A stretch of DNA of 64,000 bases from Microthrixaceae bacterium (GTDB lineage: Bacteria > Actinomycetota > Acidimicrobiia > Acidimicrobiales > Iamiaceae): the NCBI GenBank assembly GCA_016702505.1, contig JADJDU010000012.1:1-64000 (forward strand), read 5' to 3'. A program made the position numbers and the translations under genes. The notes below the pieces were generated by a model. It was not told the DNA's origin. It worked only from the letters and a program-made list of their open reading frames with translations, and did no database searches. Below, one piece after another: positions 14,734 through 22,198 of the stretch. Positions within the stretch are counted from its first letter, which is position 1, and each line of letters starts with the position of its first letter.

Positions 14734-15342
14734 ATGATCCACCTTGCCAACGGCACCACCCTCCAGCCCTTCGACCACCCCTACAACACCACGATCCTCA
14801 ACGAGCGGGCCGTGGAGCTGGCGATGGCCCAGCAGTTCATCATCATCCGCCACAACTGGGAGGGCCGCATGGGGAGAGTGCTGGAGGTCGGCAACGTCCT
14901 GAGCCACTACGAGGACTCCATCGCCCTGCCGTCGCGCCGGATCATGGACCGCTTCGAGGTGGCCCCCGGCGTGGAGAACATTGACGTGTTCGACATCGAG
15001 GGCACCTACGACACCATCATCTCCATCTCCACGATCGAGCACGTCGGGCTGGACGACGGCCGGGACTACCCCCATGCGGCGATAGAGGCGATCTACCACC
15101 TGCGGTCCCTGCTGACCACCGGGGGCCGGTTCTTCTGCACCTTCCCGACCGGCTGGAACGCTGCCCTTGATGACTTCCTCGCCTCCGGCGAGCTGGGCCG
15201 TTGGTCGCTCAGTGGAACCTACGTGGTGCGGACTGGCGAGAACTGGACCGAGGCACACCCCGACGACAAGGCCCCTCGCCCCTACGGCCTGACCCAGCCG
15301 TGGGCAGAGGCCGTCTGGATCGGGGAGTTCGGCCCGCTGTGA
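14734..15342 (+). CDS. SAM-dependent methyltransferase-like protein
   Basis: 202 residues; ATG 14734. Class I methyltransferase features: V-L-E-V-G-N-V (motif I, about residues 49-55), an acidic residue after the second strand (D-V-F-D-I-E-G), I-I-S-I-S-T-I-E-H-V-G (motif IV region), and G-G-R-F-F-C-T-F-P. Motif I lacks the full G-x-G-x-G. The substrate is not predictable; no DNA-methylase catalytic tetrapeptide is present, so a small molecule, sugar or protein target is more likely. Confidence 0.62.
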   Translation: MIHLANGTTLQPFDHPYNTTILNERAVELAMAQQFIIIRHNWEGRMGRVLEVGNVLSHYEDSIALPSRRIMDRFEVAPGVENIDVFDIEGTYDTIISISTIEHVGLDDGRDYPHAAIEAIYHLRSLLTTGGRFFCTFPTGWNAALDDFLASGELGRWSLSGTYVVRTGENWTEAHPDDKAPRPYGLTQPWAEAVWIGEFGPL

Positions 15343-15575
15343 CCCCCGAACAGATCGAGTACGCCGAGGGGGTCGCTGCCCTGTTCGCCCTCCCTGGCCC
15401 GGAGTTCGTCGCCGCTGTCCAGCAGCGCATCCGCGACGGGTTCTCCTACGAGCAGTCAGTCCTCGACATCGCCGCCTACCGGCACCTCATGCCGTCGGCG
15501 TGGGCGCGCGAGGAGACCAGGAAGATCCAAGACCGGCTGAACCACAACGCAGGCCGTCCCCTGCCACGCTTGTAA
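15339..15575 (+). CDS. Unknown small protein
   Basis: 78 residues from GTG 15339 (overlap). Helical; could be a partner of the methyltransferase-like protein before it, judged only by coupling. Confidence 0.52.
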   Translation: MTPEQIEYAEGVAALFALPGPEFVAAVQQRIRDGFSYEQSVLDIAAYRHLMPSAWAREETRKIQDRLNHNAGRPLPRL

Positions 15576-15598
15576 CCAATCCGTAACATCTGCTAGCC

Positions 15599-16132
15599 AT
15601 GAAGCCCATGAAGAAGCTCATAGCGTCCCTATCCGTCATGGCCTCCCTCGCCCTCGCTGCCCCCCAGGCGACCGCAGGTGCCGTCTACCACCACTGGTCG
15701 GAGACCCCGGCCGAGGTCCAAGCGACCCACTCGCCCGAAGTGATCCAGGGTTGGATCGACGCCTACTGGGTGAATGAGTGGACCCGGGCCTACTGGTTCA
15801 ACCGCTGGATGGAGGCAGCCGCAGCGAAGGCTGCCGAGGTGCCGCCCTGCCACTCCCCCAGCCAGCAGAAGTGCTCAGTCCAGGGCATCGAGGTCTGCAA
15901 CGGGAACGACCTCCTGCCATGCTACGTCATCTACCGCGAGTCCCGGTTCAACCCGACCGCACAGAACCCCCGCTCATCGGCCTATGGGTTGGCGCAGTTC
16001 CTCGCCAGCACCTGGCGCTCCGTCTGCCCCGAGTTCCCCCACCGCGGGGCTTCCGTCGCCCAGCAGGTGGAGTGCCAGCGTCGGCTCTACGACAACGGCC
16101 GTGGTCGTTCCCACTGGTCGCTGACCCTGTAA
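15599..16132 (+). CDS. Secreted lysozyme/transglycosylase-like protein
   Basis: 177 residues with a clear signal peptide (K-K-L-I-A-S-L then A-L-A-A-P-Q-A-T-A-G-A, cleavage near residue 27). The C-terminal half has Y-R-E-S-R-F-N-P, S-S-A-Y-G-L-A-Q-F and S-T-W, matching the soluble lytic transglycosylase/Rpf-type lysozyme fold; the E of Y-R-E-S is the likely catalytic acid. Cysteines could form disulfides outside the cell. It lies far from the endolysin, so it may act on the wall early or help DNA delivery. ATG 15599 has no ribosome site; a TAACAT box ends 9 nt before it. ATG 15608 is an alternative start. Confidence 0.7.
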   Translation: MKPMKKLIASLSVMASLALAAPQATAGAVYHHWSETPAEVQATHSPEVIQGWIDAYWVNEWTRAYWFNRWMEAAAAKAAEVPPCHSPSQQKCSVQGIEVCNGNDLLPCYVIYRESRFNPTAQNPRSSAYGLAQFLASTWRSVCPEFPHRGASVAQQVECQRRLYDNGRGRSHWSLTL

Positions 16133-16160
16133 CCCGACCACCGTCTAGCGACACCCGGCA

Positions 16161-16192
16161 CCCGCCCCCACCTCCCGCTCGGTGGGGGCGGG
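16161..16192 (+). terminator. Terminator-like hairpin
   Basis: 12-bp perfect stem CCCGCCCCCACC/GGTGGGGGCGGG with 8-nt loop, directly before the promoter at 16200. No T-tract, as with the other hairpins here. Confidence 0.65.
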
Positions 16193-16199
16193 CTCGCGC

Positions 16200-16228
16200 T
16201 TGACCCCAGCCCCGAACTGCATTACGCT
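16200..16228 (+). promoter_or_regulatory. Promoter, TTGACC-N17-TACGCT
   Basis: Follows a terminator hairpin; CTGCAT precedes the -10. Leader: GACCCCTACCGCAAGGAG before ATG 16259. Confidence 0.74.
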
Positions 16229-16258
16229 TCGGGGGACCCCTACCGCAAGGAGATCCAC

Positions 16259-16387
16259 ATGAACGACATCCTGACCGCCGCCATCTACGTCCTGGTCGGC
16301 GTCATCGTCGGCATCCTGGTCATTCAGGTGGCCGTCACCGTCGCCACCGAGACCGTCATCAAGGTGCTCAAGGAGCACGGCCGGTGA
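16259..16387 (+). CDS. Very small single-span membrane protein
   Basis: 42 residues; ATG 16259 after AAGGAGAT. Residues 4-31 are one hydrophobic helix (V-G-V-I-V-G-I-L-V-I), with a short charged tail. Coupled to the next membrane protein. Function unknown. Confidence 0.62.
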   Translation: MNDILTAAIYVLVGVIVGILVIQVAVTVATETVIKVLKEHGR

Positions 16388-16617
16388 ATGAGCTGCTCGT
16401 CGGCGTGTTCGTCACCGCATGGGTGCTGATGGTCCTCGGACTGGTCGGCGGGTTCATCGTCCTCGCCACCCGGGACCGCTCCGACGAGTGGCTCCACGAG
16501 GACGAGTTCTGCCGCTGCGGCCACGACTACTACGACCACGTTCACCACCTCCCCCACCACCCCTGCGGCGCACTGATGTGTGCCTGCGAGACCTACAAGA
16601 AGGAGACCCGCCCATGA
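16384..16617 (+). CDS. Membrane protein with His/Cys-rich tail
   Basis: 77 residues from GTG 16384. One transmembrane helix (residues about 4-29) then a soluble tail with C-R-C-G-H-D and H-V-H-H-L-P-H-H-P-C, able to bind metal. It overlaps the methyltransferase start. Function unknown. Confidence 0.6.
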   Translation: MNELLVGVFVTAWVLMVLGLVGGFIVLATRDRSDEWLHEDEFCRCGHDYYDHVHHLPHHPCGALMCACETYKKETRP

Positions 16618-18524
16618 TCCAACTGCACCGAGGGGTGGCGCTGGAGGTTCTAGCAGGGATGGCTGACGGGTCGGTGGATGCCATCGTCACCGACCCGCCC
16701 TACGGCCTCTCCCGGGAGCCGGACGCAGCAGAGGTGCTGCGCCACTGGCTCGCAGGCGACGACTACGACCACGGTGGCGGCGGGTTCATGGGCAAGGAGT
16801 GGGACAGCTTCGTCCCCGGCCCGTCCGTGTGGAAGGAGTGCCTGCGGGTGCTGAAACCGGGCGGGCATCTGTTGTGCTTCGCCGGTTCCCGCACCGTGGA
16901 CCTCATGGGTATGGCGATCCGACTGGGCGGTTTCGAGATTCGTGACCAGATCCAATGGTTGTACGGATCGGGTTTCCCGAAGTCACTTTCGGTGCATAAG
17001 GCAACGGTCAAGGCCGTAGAGTCTCGGTATGGGTCTGCACGATGCACATGCCTGGACGGCGGAGCAGGAGTCCTGGTTGGGGACGATGCCGGACGCCGAG
17101 GTGGCGACGAGGATCGGCCGGAGCGAGATGGTGGTGTCCCGCCGACGGAGGGCGCTGGGGGTTCCGACCTTCCGATCCACCAGGGGTCCGATGATGATTC
17201 CGTGCGCGAACTGCGGCATGCCGACGGAGAAGAAGTCCAGGGACCAGCGCCGCTCCCGGCGGCTGTTCTGCTCGACGGAGTGCGCGGCAGCGGGGCAGAA
17301 GCGGCGGGACACGGACATGCTTCGGTACGGGCCGGGATGGAAGAACCGTCGAGCGGAGATCCGCAAGCGGGACCGCGGGTGCCGGTCGTGTGGAGCCAGG
17401 CCCAAGAGGTTGACCGAACTGCATGTCCACCATCTGGTGCCGTTCCGGTTCGGGGGGACGAACCGCTCGGAGAACTTGGTGGCGCTGTGCGAGACGTGTC
17501 ACCACAAGATCGAGGCGATCACGACGCAGGTGTTGGAGTCGATCCAGGTCGAAGTGAGCCTCGACGGACCATCCTTGACGATCACGGTGGAGGGCGAGCA
17601 GCGATGGCCGCTGTCTGCTCCTGGTGCGGACTCCCCGACCCGGCCTGGCTGATGAGCCTGGAGCCGCTTGGCACGGCCCTAAAGCCAGCCCACGAGCCGA
17701 TCATCCTCGCCCGCAAGCCCCTTCGGGTTGACGGCCGCAAGGCGACGGTCGCCAAGAACGTGCTCACCCACGGCACGGGCGCAATCAACATCGACGCCAC
17801 GCGAGTTGATGGCGGCAGCCGACCCTTGCGGGAGTGGGACTACAAAGAGGCCGACAACAACGCCTACGTGGGCCGTATGGACGGGTCTCTGGCTGGCAGC
17901 TCCAGGGCTGTCGGGGAAACCACCCAAGGCCGCTGGCCCGCCAACGTGATCCTCGACCCCGAGGCGGGTGGGGTGCTGGACGAGCAGACCGGCACCCTGA
18001 CCTCCGGCAAGCCCGCTGGTGGTGATGGACCCCACCTTGCCAAAGCCTCAGTTGGGGTCGGTGGCGGCGCTGCCCTTGAAGGGTCGGCGGACGGCAGCCT
18101 GCGCTCCGAGGGTGTCGAGTACCACCTCTACGGTGACTCGGGCGGTGCCTCCCGGTTCTTCTACTGTGCCAAGACCGCCAAGTCTGAGCGCAACGCCGGG
18201 CTGCCCGAGGGAATGAGGAACGACCATCCGACCGTGAAGCCGGTGGCTCTCATGGAGTGGTTGGTCAGGATGGTGACCCCTCCGGGTGGCACGGTGCTTG
18301 ATCCGTTCTGCGGTTCGGGGACGACGATGGTTGCCGCTGAGCGGCTCGGGTTCGACGGCATCGGCATCGACCGGGACGACGACGACAAGTACCTGGCGAT
18401 TGCCCGACACCGCGTCCGGCACGCCTCCGAGTTGGAGTACGAGGCGGGACAGTCCCCTCCGCCAGCGCCGTCGCCCGTCCCCACTGATGACTCGGGCGTG
18501 CTTGACCTGTTCCCCGATCTGTAA
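16614..18524 (+). CDS. DNA N6-adenine methyltransferase with an inserted HNH gene
   Basis: Open for 636 codons from ATG 16614 (AAGGAGAC). Residues 1-130 hold the catalytic T-D-P-P-Y-G-L and the usual G-F-P-K-S-L segment. The part from about 17660 on resumes with G-T-A-L-K-P-A-H-E-P-I-I-L-A-R-K-P-L and ends with H-P-T-V-K-P and D-P-F-C-G-S-G-T-T (SAM site). D-P-P-Y points to adenine-N6 methylation, probably to evade host restriction. Codons about 138-346 are not methyltransferase-like; they are the other-frame reading of an HNH endonuclease gene, yet contain no stop. The enzyme is either split by the insert or carries a roughly 200-residue unrelated loop. Without the insert it would be near 420 residues, a normal size. 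Confidence 0.78.
   Translation: MIQLHRGVALEVLAGMADGSVDAIVTDPPYGLSREPDAAEVLRHWLAGDDYDHGGGGFMGKEWDSFVPGPSVWKECLRVLKPGGHLLCFAGSRTVDLMGMAIRLGGFEIRDQIQWLYGSGFPKSLSVHKATVKAVESRYGSARCTCLDGGAGVLVGDDAGRRGGDEDRPERDGGVPPTEGAGGSDLPIHQGSDDDSVRELRHADGEEVQGPAPLPAAVLLDGVRGSGAEAAGHGHASVRAGMEEPSSGDPQAGPRVPVVWSQAQEVDRTACPPSGAVPVRGDEPLGELGGAVRDVSPQDRGDHDAGVGVDPGRSEPRRTILDDHGGGRAAMAAVCSWCGLPDPAWLMSLEPLGTALKPAHEPIILARKPLRVDGRKATVAKNVLTHGTGAINIDATRVDGGSRPLREWDYKEADNNAYVGRMDGSLAGSSRAVGETTQGRWPANVILDPEAGGVLDEQTGTLTSGKPAGGDGPHLAKASVGVGGGAALEGSADGSLRSEGVEYHLYGDSGGASRFFYCAKTAKSERNAGLPEGMRNDHPTVKPVALMEWLVRMVTPPGGTVLDPFCGSGTTMVAAERLGFDGIGIDRDDDDKYLAIARHRVRHASELEYEAGQSPPPAPSPVPTDDSGVLDLFPDL
17017..17022 (+). promoter_or_regulatory. 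-10 box for a leaderless HNH transcript
   Basis: TAGAGT, 6 nt before ATG 17029; no ribosome site precedes the ATG. Confidence 0.42.
17029..17652 (+). CDS. HNH homing-type endonuclease nested in the methyltransferase gene
   Basis: 207 residues in the +1 frame relative to the methyltransferase. N-terminal helix-turn-helix-like region (W-T-A-E-Q-E-S-W-L and A-T-R-I-G-R-S), then a zinc site (C-A-N-C-G and C-S-T-E-C), then a full HNH core: C-R-S-C-G, L-H-V-H-H-L-V-P-F-R-F-G-G, N-L-V-A-L-C-E-T-C-H. The layout is that of a phage homing endonuclease. It fills almost the whole insert, leaving no room for a group I intron core, and no intein splice motifs flank it. Confidence 0.82.
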   Translation: MGLHDAHAWTAEQESWLGTMPDAEVATRIGRSEMVVSRRRRALGVPTFRSTRGPMMIPCANCGMPTEKKSRDQRRSRRLFCSTECAAAGQKRRDTDMLRYGPGWKNRRAEIRKRDRGCRSCGARPKRLTELHVHHLVPFRFGGTNRSENLVALCETCHHKIEAITTQVLESIQVEVSLDGPSLTITVEGEQRWPLSAPGADSPTRPG

Positions 18525-18530
18525 TACGAT
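18502..18530 (+). promoter_or_regulatory. Promoter, TTGACC-N17-TACGAT
   Basis: Overlaps the methyltransferase stop. Leader: AACCCCTCACGCAAGGAG before ATG 18559. Confidence 0.72.
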
Positions 18531-18558
18531 CCCACAACCCCTCACGCAAGGAGAACCC

Positions 18559-18927
18559 ATGACCTCACTACTCACCAAGGACGCCCTGTCCAAGCTGCCC
18601 GCCGACCTCCGCGACCACATCATCGTGGAGAACGAGAACGTCTACGGCCTCACCCTCCACATGAGCATCGGGGACTTCGAGCGCCTCGTCGCCCCTCACT
18701 ACATGCTGGACCAGATGCGCGACTCGCTGGACGAGGCCGAGCACGAGGCCAAGGCTGCCCAGGACTGGGCCGAGGAGTGCGAGGCCGAGGCCACCAAGGC
18801 CACCAAGGAGCGCGACGCCATCGCCAAGGCCGCTCAGACGGTCCTCGGGATCATGGACGGCGGTGTGCCGGTGGTGGCCGACTCGCCCCTCGGCCGCGCC
18901 ATCGAGGCGCTGGAGGATCTGCTGTGA
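18559..18927 (+). CDS. Unknown coiled-coil protein
   Basis: 122 residues; ATG 18559 after AAGGAGA. Residues about 50-95 form a charged coiled coil (E-A-E-H-E-A-K-A-A, then K-E-R-D-A-I-A-K). Coupled to the sliding clamp gene by a GTGA overlap; no family recognised. Confidence 0.6.
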   Translation: MTSLLTKDALSKLPADLRDHIIVENENVYGLTLHMSIGDFERLVAPHYMLDQMRDSLDEAEHEAKAAQDWAEECEAEATKATKERDAIAKAAQTVLGIMDGGVPVVADSPLGRAIEALEDLL

Positions 18928-19985
18928 AGGCTTCCATCGAGGCTCCCGACTTCGCGGACGGGCTCAAGATCGCCGCGGGTCTGACCAAGGCCAACTCCCA
19001 CCTGCTCGCCCACGGCTGCATCTTCATCGAGGCCACCACCGACGGCATCTTCGTCACGGGCGGCGACGGCGAGTCCTACATCCGGGTGCCCTGCGGCGGC
19101 GAGGTGTCCGAGCCCGGTGACGTGCTCGTCCCGGCCAAGACGGTCGCCAAGGCGGTGTCGCTCATGGAGGGCAACGTGGACCTCACGCTGGACGACGACG
19201 ACTCGCTCGGCATCGAGACCATGACCTCGCGCATCACCCTCCCCACCGCCCCGGCCGACTCCTACCCGAAGCTGAACTGGGACGGCACGTCCGCGCCCGT
19301 CGCCTTCGATGCGTGGGACCTGCTGCCGCTCATCACCTACGCCGCCGACGGGCGCGAGGGCCGGCACCGCTCCATCACGTTCTTCCCCGAGGGCAAGGCC
19401 GAGGCGTTCTCGGGCACCCGGCTCGCCTTCTGTCTCGCGCCGGAGGGGCTGGACTTCGCCATCCTCCGCTCCACCCTGGACTTCGCCGCCAAGACCTTCG
19501 GTGAGTCCGAGGTCACCATCACCACGTCGGGCGGAGCGGCCATCTTCTCCAGCGCGGGGATCAGCCTGTGGACCACCCTCCCCCAGTACGACCGCAAGCC
19601 GCTCCCGATGAACCTGGACCTCGCCCACAACGTCACCTTGGACCGCAAGGCGCTGCTGGAGGGTCTCGGCCTCATGGTGGTCATCAAGGAGGGCGACGAG
19701 GTGCCGGTTCGCATCGACGTGGTGCGCGGGGAACTCCACATGCACGCCTCATCACCAGGCCAGGGCATGGTCGCCACCGCGATCCCCGTGGAGGGCGAGC
19801 TGCCCTACCCCACGGGCCTCACCCTCTCCCACGCCCGCGATGCTCTGTCGCGCTGCTCGGGTGAGCGGGTCACCCTGGAGTTCTCCACCGAACCAAACCG
19901 CCCGATCCGGGTGATCGAGGGGTCCGTGACCCACATCCTCAACCCGAACCGCAGGGCCGTAGAGCTGAACAAGGTGGACCTGTGA
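18924..19985 (+). CDS. DNA polymerase III sliding clamp (DnaN-like)
   Basis: 353 residues from GTG 18924, close to the usual length of bacterial beta clamps (about 365-380). The three-domain pattern is visible as alternating strands and helices. The end has R-P-I-R-V-I-E-G-S-V-T-H-I-L-N-P-N-R, which matches the clamp C-terminus where the P-x-R motif normally closes the protein. It would tether a polymerase to DNA. No phage polymerase was seen, so it probably recruits the host enzyme or one coded outside the window. Confidence 0.68.
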   Translation: MKASIEAPDFADGLKIAAGLTKANSHLLAHGCIFIEATTDGIFVTGGDGESYIRVPCGGEVSEPGDVLVPAKTVAKAVSLMEGNVDLTLDDDDSLGIETMTSRITLPTAPADSYPKLNWDGTSAPVAFDAWDLLPLITYAADGREGRHRSITFFPEGKAEAFSGTRLAFCLAPEGLDFAILRSTLDFAAKTFGESEVTITTSGGAAIFSSAGISLWTTLPQYDRKPLPMNLDLAHNVTLDRKALLEGLGLMVVIKEGDEVPVRIDVVRGELHMHASSPGQGMVATAIPVEGELPYPTGLTLSHARDALSRCSGERVTLEFSTEPNRPIRVIEGSVTHILNPNRRAVELNKVDL

Positions 19986-20410
19986 TCCTCAACCTCGGCT
20001 GCGGAGCCCACCCATTCCCCGGCTGCGTGAACGTGGACAAGGCGAACGGCGACGTGGTGCTGGACCTGGACGATCCGTGGCCTTGGCCCGCCTCGTCCGT
20101 GGACGCCATCTACGCGGTGCAGGTGTTCGAGCATGTCGGTGACCCCGAGCACTTCATGGCCCGAGCGTGGCAGGCTCTTGTGCTGGGTGGCCCCCTCATC
20201 ATCACCACCCCGGACTACCGCCACGAGAACTCCTACACCGACCCCACCCACGTCCGCCATTGCACCGTCCGGTCCTTCGACTACTGGTGCGCCCACACCG
20301 ACCTGTTCGAGCAGTTCGGCAAGCCGGTGTGGGGCGACGAGGCCCCCTTCGAGAAGGTCAGCGTGGTCACCAACGAGGTCGACATCTGCGCCGTGTTGAG
20401 GAAGCGATGA
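19982..20410 (+). CDS. SAM-dependent methyltransferase
   Basis: 142 residues from GTG 19982. Motif I L-N-L-G-C-G (residues 3-8), then V-N-V-D, A-V-Q-V-F-E-H-V (post-II/motif IV region) and G-G-P-L-I-I-T-T-P-D, the standard pattern of the small Methyltransf_11 group. The substrate is unknown. Coupled to the clamp gene. Confidence 0.72.
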   Translation: MILNLGCGAHPFPGCVNVDKANGDVVLDLDDPWPWPASSVDAIYAVQVFEHVGDPEHFMARAWQALVLGGPLIITTPDYRHENSYTDPTHVRHCTVRSFDYWCAHTDLFEQFGKPVWGDEAPFEKVSVVTNEVDICAVLRKR

Positions 20411-20535
20411 AGCACGACCCGAACACCTGCCCAACGTGTGCCCCGATCGTCAACTCGGCCCCGTACAAGAAGGGCGTGGCCGAAGCCAAGCGGGCCGTGG
20501 CCCGAGCGAAGGAAGGAATGGACCGTGACGGCTGA
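20407..20535 (+). CDS. Very small basic protein with CxxC
   Basis: 42 residues; the ATG overlaps the preceding stop. Contains C-P-T-C and a basic helix. Function unknown. Confidence 0.5.
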   Translation: MKHDPNTCPTCAPIVNSAPYKKGVAEAKRAVARAKEGMDRDG

Positions 20536-20788
20536 GCAACTCAAGCGCAGCGGTGCGCTCGCCTCCACGGCGACCCGCACGCTCACCGAGGACGAGATGC
20601 ACGCGGAGCGCCTCGCCTACCAGCAGGTGAAGATGCAGAAGCGGATGCAGCGCGCCTCCGCCGACGTGCTCGCCAAGTACCTGCCGAAGCCGACCGCCAA
20701 GCATCGCCCGGGGGCGACCAAGCCCACGATCGAGGCCAAGAAGGCCAAGAACCGAGCCCGCCGCAAGGCCAACAAGGGGAACCGATGA
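20525..20788 (+). CDS. Basic helical protein
   Basis: 87 residues from GTG 20525. C-terminal third almost purely basic (K-K-A-K-N-R-A-R-R-K). Probable nucleic-acid binder; no family recognised. Confidence 0.55.
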   Translation: MTAEQLKRSGALASTATRTLTEDEMHAERLAYQQVKMQKRMQRASADVLAKYLPKPTAKHRPGATKPTIEAKKAKNRARRKANKGNR

Positions 20789-20925
20789 ACCGATCACCAG
20801 ACCCACGAACCGTCGTAGTCACCTTCCGCATGACCCCAGCCGAGCGCAAGCAGTTCGACAAGATGCGAGGCAAGGTCTCCATCGCGGACTACCTGCGCCG
20901 CATGATCTTCGGGTCCGAGGCATGA
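20785..20925 (+). CDS. Ribbon-helix-helix-like DNA-binding protein
   Basis: 46 residues; the ATG overlaps the preceding stop (ATGA). V-V-V-T-F-R-M-T-P-A-E-R-K-Q-F-D followed by I-A-D-Y-L-R-R-M-I is the strand-helix-helix pattern of MetJ/Arc regulators. It would act as a dimer; target unknown. Confidence 0.6.
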   Translation: MNRSPDPRTVVVTFRMTPAERKQFDKMRGKVSIADYLRRMIFGSEA

Positions 20926-21152
20926 ACGCCATCTTCATCAACTTCCCCAGCCCCATCGGAGACCCCCAGTGGGTGAACGTCAACGAGATCGCCGTCGTGA
21001 GGGTTGAGCCGTTCCCCAGCGGCGACGATGGGGCGCTCATCACCATGCACGGGGGAGCGCATGTCTCCACCATCTGGACCGTGGGTGAGGTTATGTCTGA
21101 GATGGAGGCCATCGTGGCCCGCGCTGCCGAGTTTGACGGGACGTTCGGATGA
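20922..21152 (+). CDS. Unknown small protein
   Basis: 76 residues; the ATG overlaps the preceding stop. Beta-rich: W-V-N-V-N-E-I-A-V-V-R-V and A-L-I-T-M-H-G-G. No family recognised. Confidence 0.56.
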   Translation: MNAIFINFPSPIGDPQWVNVNEIAVVRVEPFPSGDDGALITMHGGAHVSTIWTVGEVMSEMEAIVARAAEFDGTFG

Positions 21153-21391
21153 GCCTCTGGTTCAAGTTCGGGCAGACCGTCCACATCCAGGTCGCGGCCA
21201 GCCCACAGAAGGCAGGCTGCGGCACCCGCCCCCTCAAGCCCCAGCCGGTGGAGGAGTTCGACGGCCCACCCCAGTTCGCGTGTCGTCGCTGCCTGCTCGC
21301 CTGGATGGAGGACGTAGTGGTCGAGGAAGAACTGGCCGACGCGCTCAGCCGCGGCTACGAGGCCAGCCCCGAGGCGGACCTGCCGGGCTGA
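21149..21391 (+). CDS. Unknown small protein with Cys pair
   Basis: 80 residues; ATG overlaps the preceding stop. C-R-R-C pair in the middle, acidic end. Its last 37 bases overlap the end of the convergent WhiB gene, so transcription collides here. Confidence 0.55.
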   Translation: MSLWFKFGQTVHIQVAASPQKAGCGTRPLKPQPVEEFDGPPQFACRRCLLAWMEDVVVEEELADALSRGYEASPEADLPG

Positions 21392-21627
21392 CGGAGGTTC
21401 CGGCGCTCCAGAGGCGATAGCCCGCCGTACACGCCGTAGTAGATGTCCTCCATCCCCCACTCCAGGCACTCGGCCTTCACCGTGCAGCCCTCGCAGACCT
21501 TCTTGGCCTCGGCGCAGAGGGCGGCGGAGTAGTACTTGTTGCCACCGTCCCCAAGCAGGGGGGCGAAGAACATGTCAGGCGACGTGCCCGCACAGTTCGC
21601 GTCCGCCATCCACTTCGGTCGTTCCAT
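21355..21627 (-). CDS. whiB: WhiB-family transcription factor
   Basis: 90 residues; ATG 21627 after CGGAGGC. The four cluster cysteines are visible: A-N-C-A-G, A-L-C-A-E, then C-E-G-C and C-L-E-W, followed by G-V-Y-G-G-L-S-P-L-E-R-R, the G[VI]WGG-type turn that contacts the sigma factor. WhiB proteins bind a 4Fe-4S cluster and the host's SigA region 4. Phage versions can down-regulate host whiB genes. Transcribed against the neighbouring operons together with the next gene. Confidence 0.92.
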   Translation of the reverse strand: MERPKWMADANCAGTSPDMFFAPLLGDGGNKYYSAALCAEAKKVCEGCTVKAECLEWGMEDIYYGVYGGLSPLERRNLRQPGRSASGLAS

Positions 21628-22171
21628 CGGAGCCTCCGGTCAACCAGTCAGCCAGTTCTTGGCGCTGGGTAGGGGTGAGTTCACCCGGATCGTACCTCTG
21701 GAGTTCCCGAACGAGCAAGGACGTGGGTAGGCGGGACTGCGACGTGACTGTCCCCTTCGGCGGGCCGGACTTCCACGGGCGCGGCTCCGGCTCGGGGGCC
21801 TCGGTCTTGCCGGTGAGCGCCAACGCCTGGGAGCGGGTCATGTCGGGTGAGATGAGGCCGGATTCGAGGGCCTGGTCGAACCGCTCGGCGTCCAACCGGG
21901 TGAGGGTGAGCATGGTGGTCCAGGGGGCGGGCAGGAGTTCACGCTTCTCGGGTGGAAGGTCGCGGAAGGCTCGGCTGATTGCCATGAGTTGCGACGCCTT
22001 GGGGTAGGAGAAGGGCAACTCGGCCTCCACCCACTCCATGAACCGGCGCGGGTGGGCGTGCTTGGCGGCGATCAAGATGGACCCGATGTCGATGGCGGTG
22101 CGGTTGAGCACCCCGGCGATCTGGTCGCGGAAGTCATCCAGCGACGGAGTGGCGGGTTCCATCTCGTCCAT
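21575..22171 (-). CDS. DUF3102-like phage protein
   Basis: 198 residues; the ATG at 22171 lies inside the short gap to the divergent 22199 gene. The first half resembles the DUF3102 pattern: I-D-I-G-S-I-L-I-A-A-K, a W-V-E-A-E-L-P-F-S segment, then A-S-Q-L-M-A-I-S-R-A-F. This fold is found in phage and plasmid proteins thought to bind DNA. The C-terminal half has a basic linker and P-T-S-L-L-V-R-E-L-Q-R. It overlaps the WhiB start by 53 bases. Confidence 0.6.
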   Translation of the reverse strand: MDEMEPATPSLDDFRDQIAGVLNRTAIDIGSILIAAKHAHPRRFMEWVEAELPFSYPKASQLMAISRAFRDLPPEKRELLPAPWTTMLTLTRLDAERFDQALESGLISPDMTRSQALALTGKTEAPEPEPRPWKSGPPKGTVTSQSRLPTSLLVRELQRYDPGELTPTQRQELADWLTGGSDGTTEVDGGRELCGHVA

Positions 22172-22186
22172 GCCCCGTAGCGTAAC

Positions 22187-22192
22187 TACGCT
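22187..22192 (+). promoter_or_regulatory. -10 box for a leaderless transcript
   Basis: TACGCT, 6 nt before ATG 22199, with no ribosome site. This would start the late operon at the zinc-ribbon gene. Confidence 0.42.
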
Positions 22193-22198
22193 GAGCGC

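Noticed and set aside
17000..17665. Group I intron or intein in the methyltransferase
   Set aside because: The HNH gene fills nearly the whole insert, leaving no room for an intron core, and no intein A, B, F or G motifs flank it.
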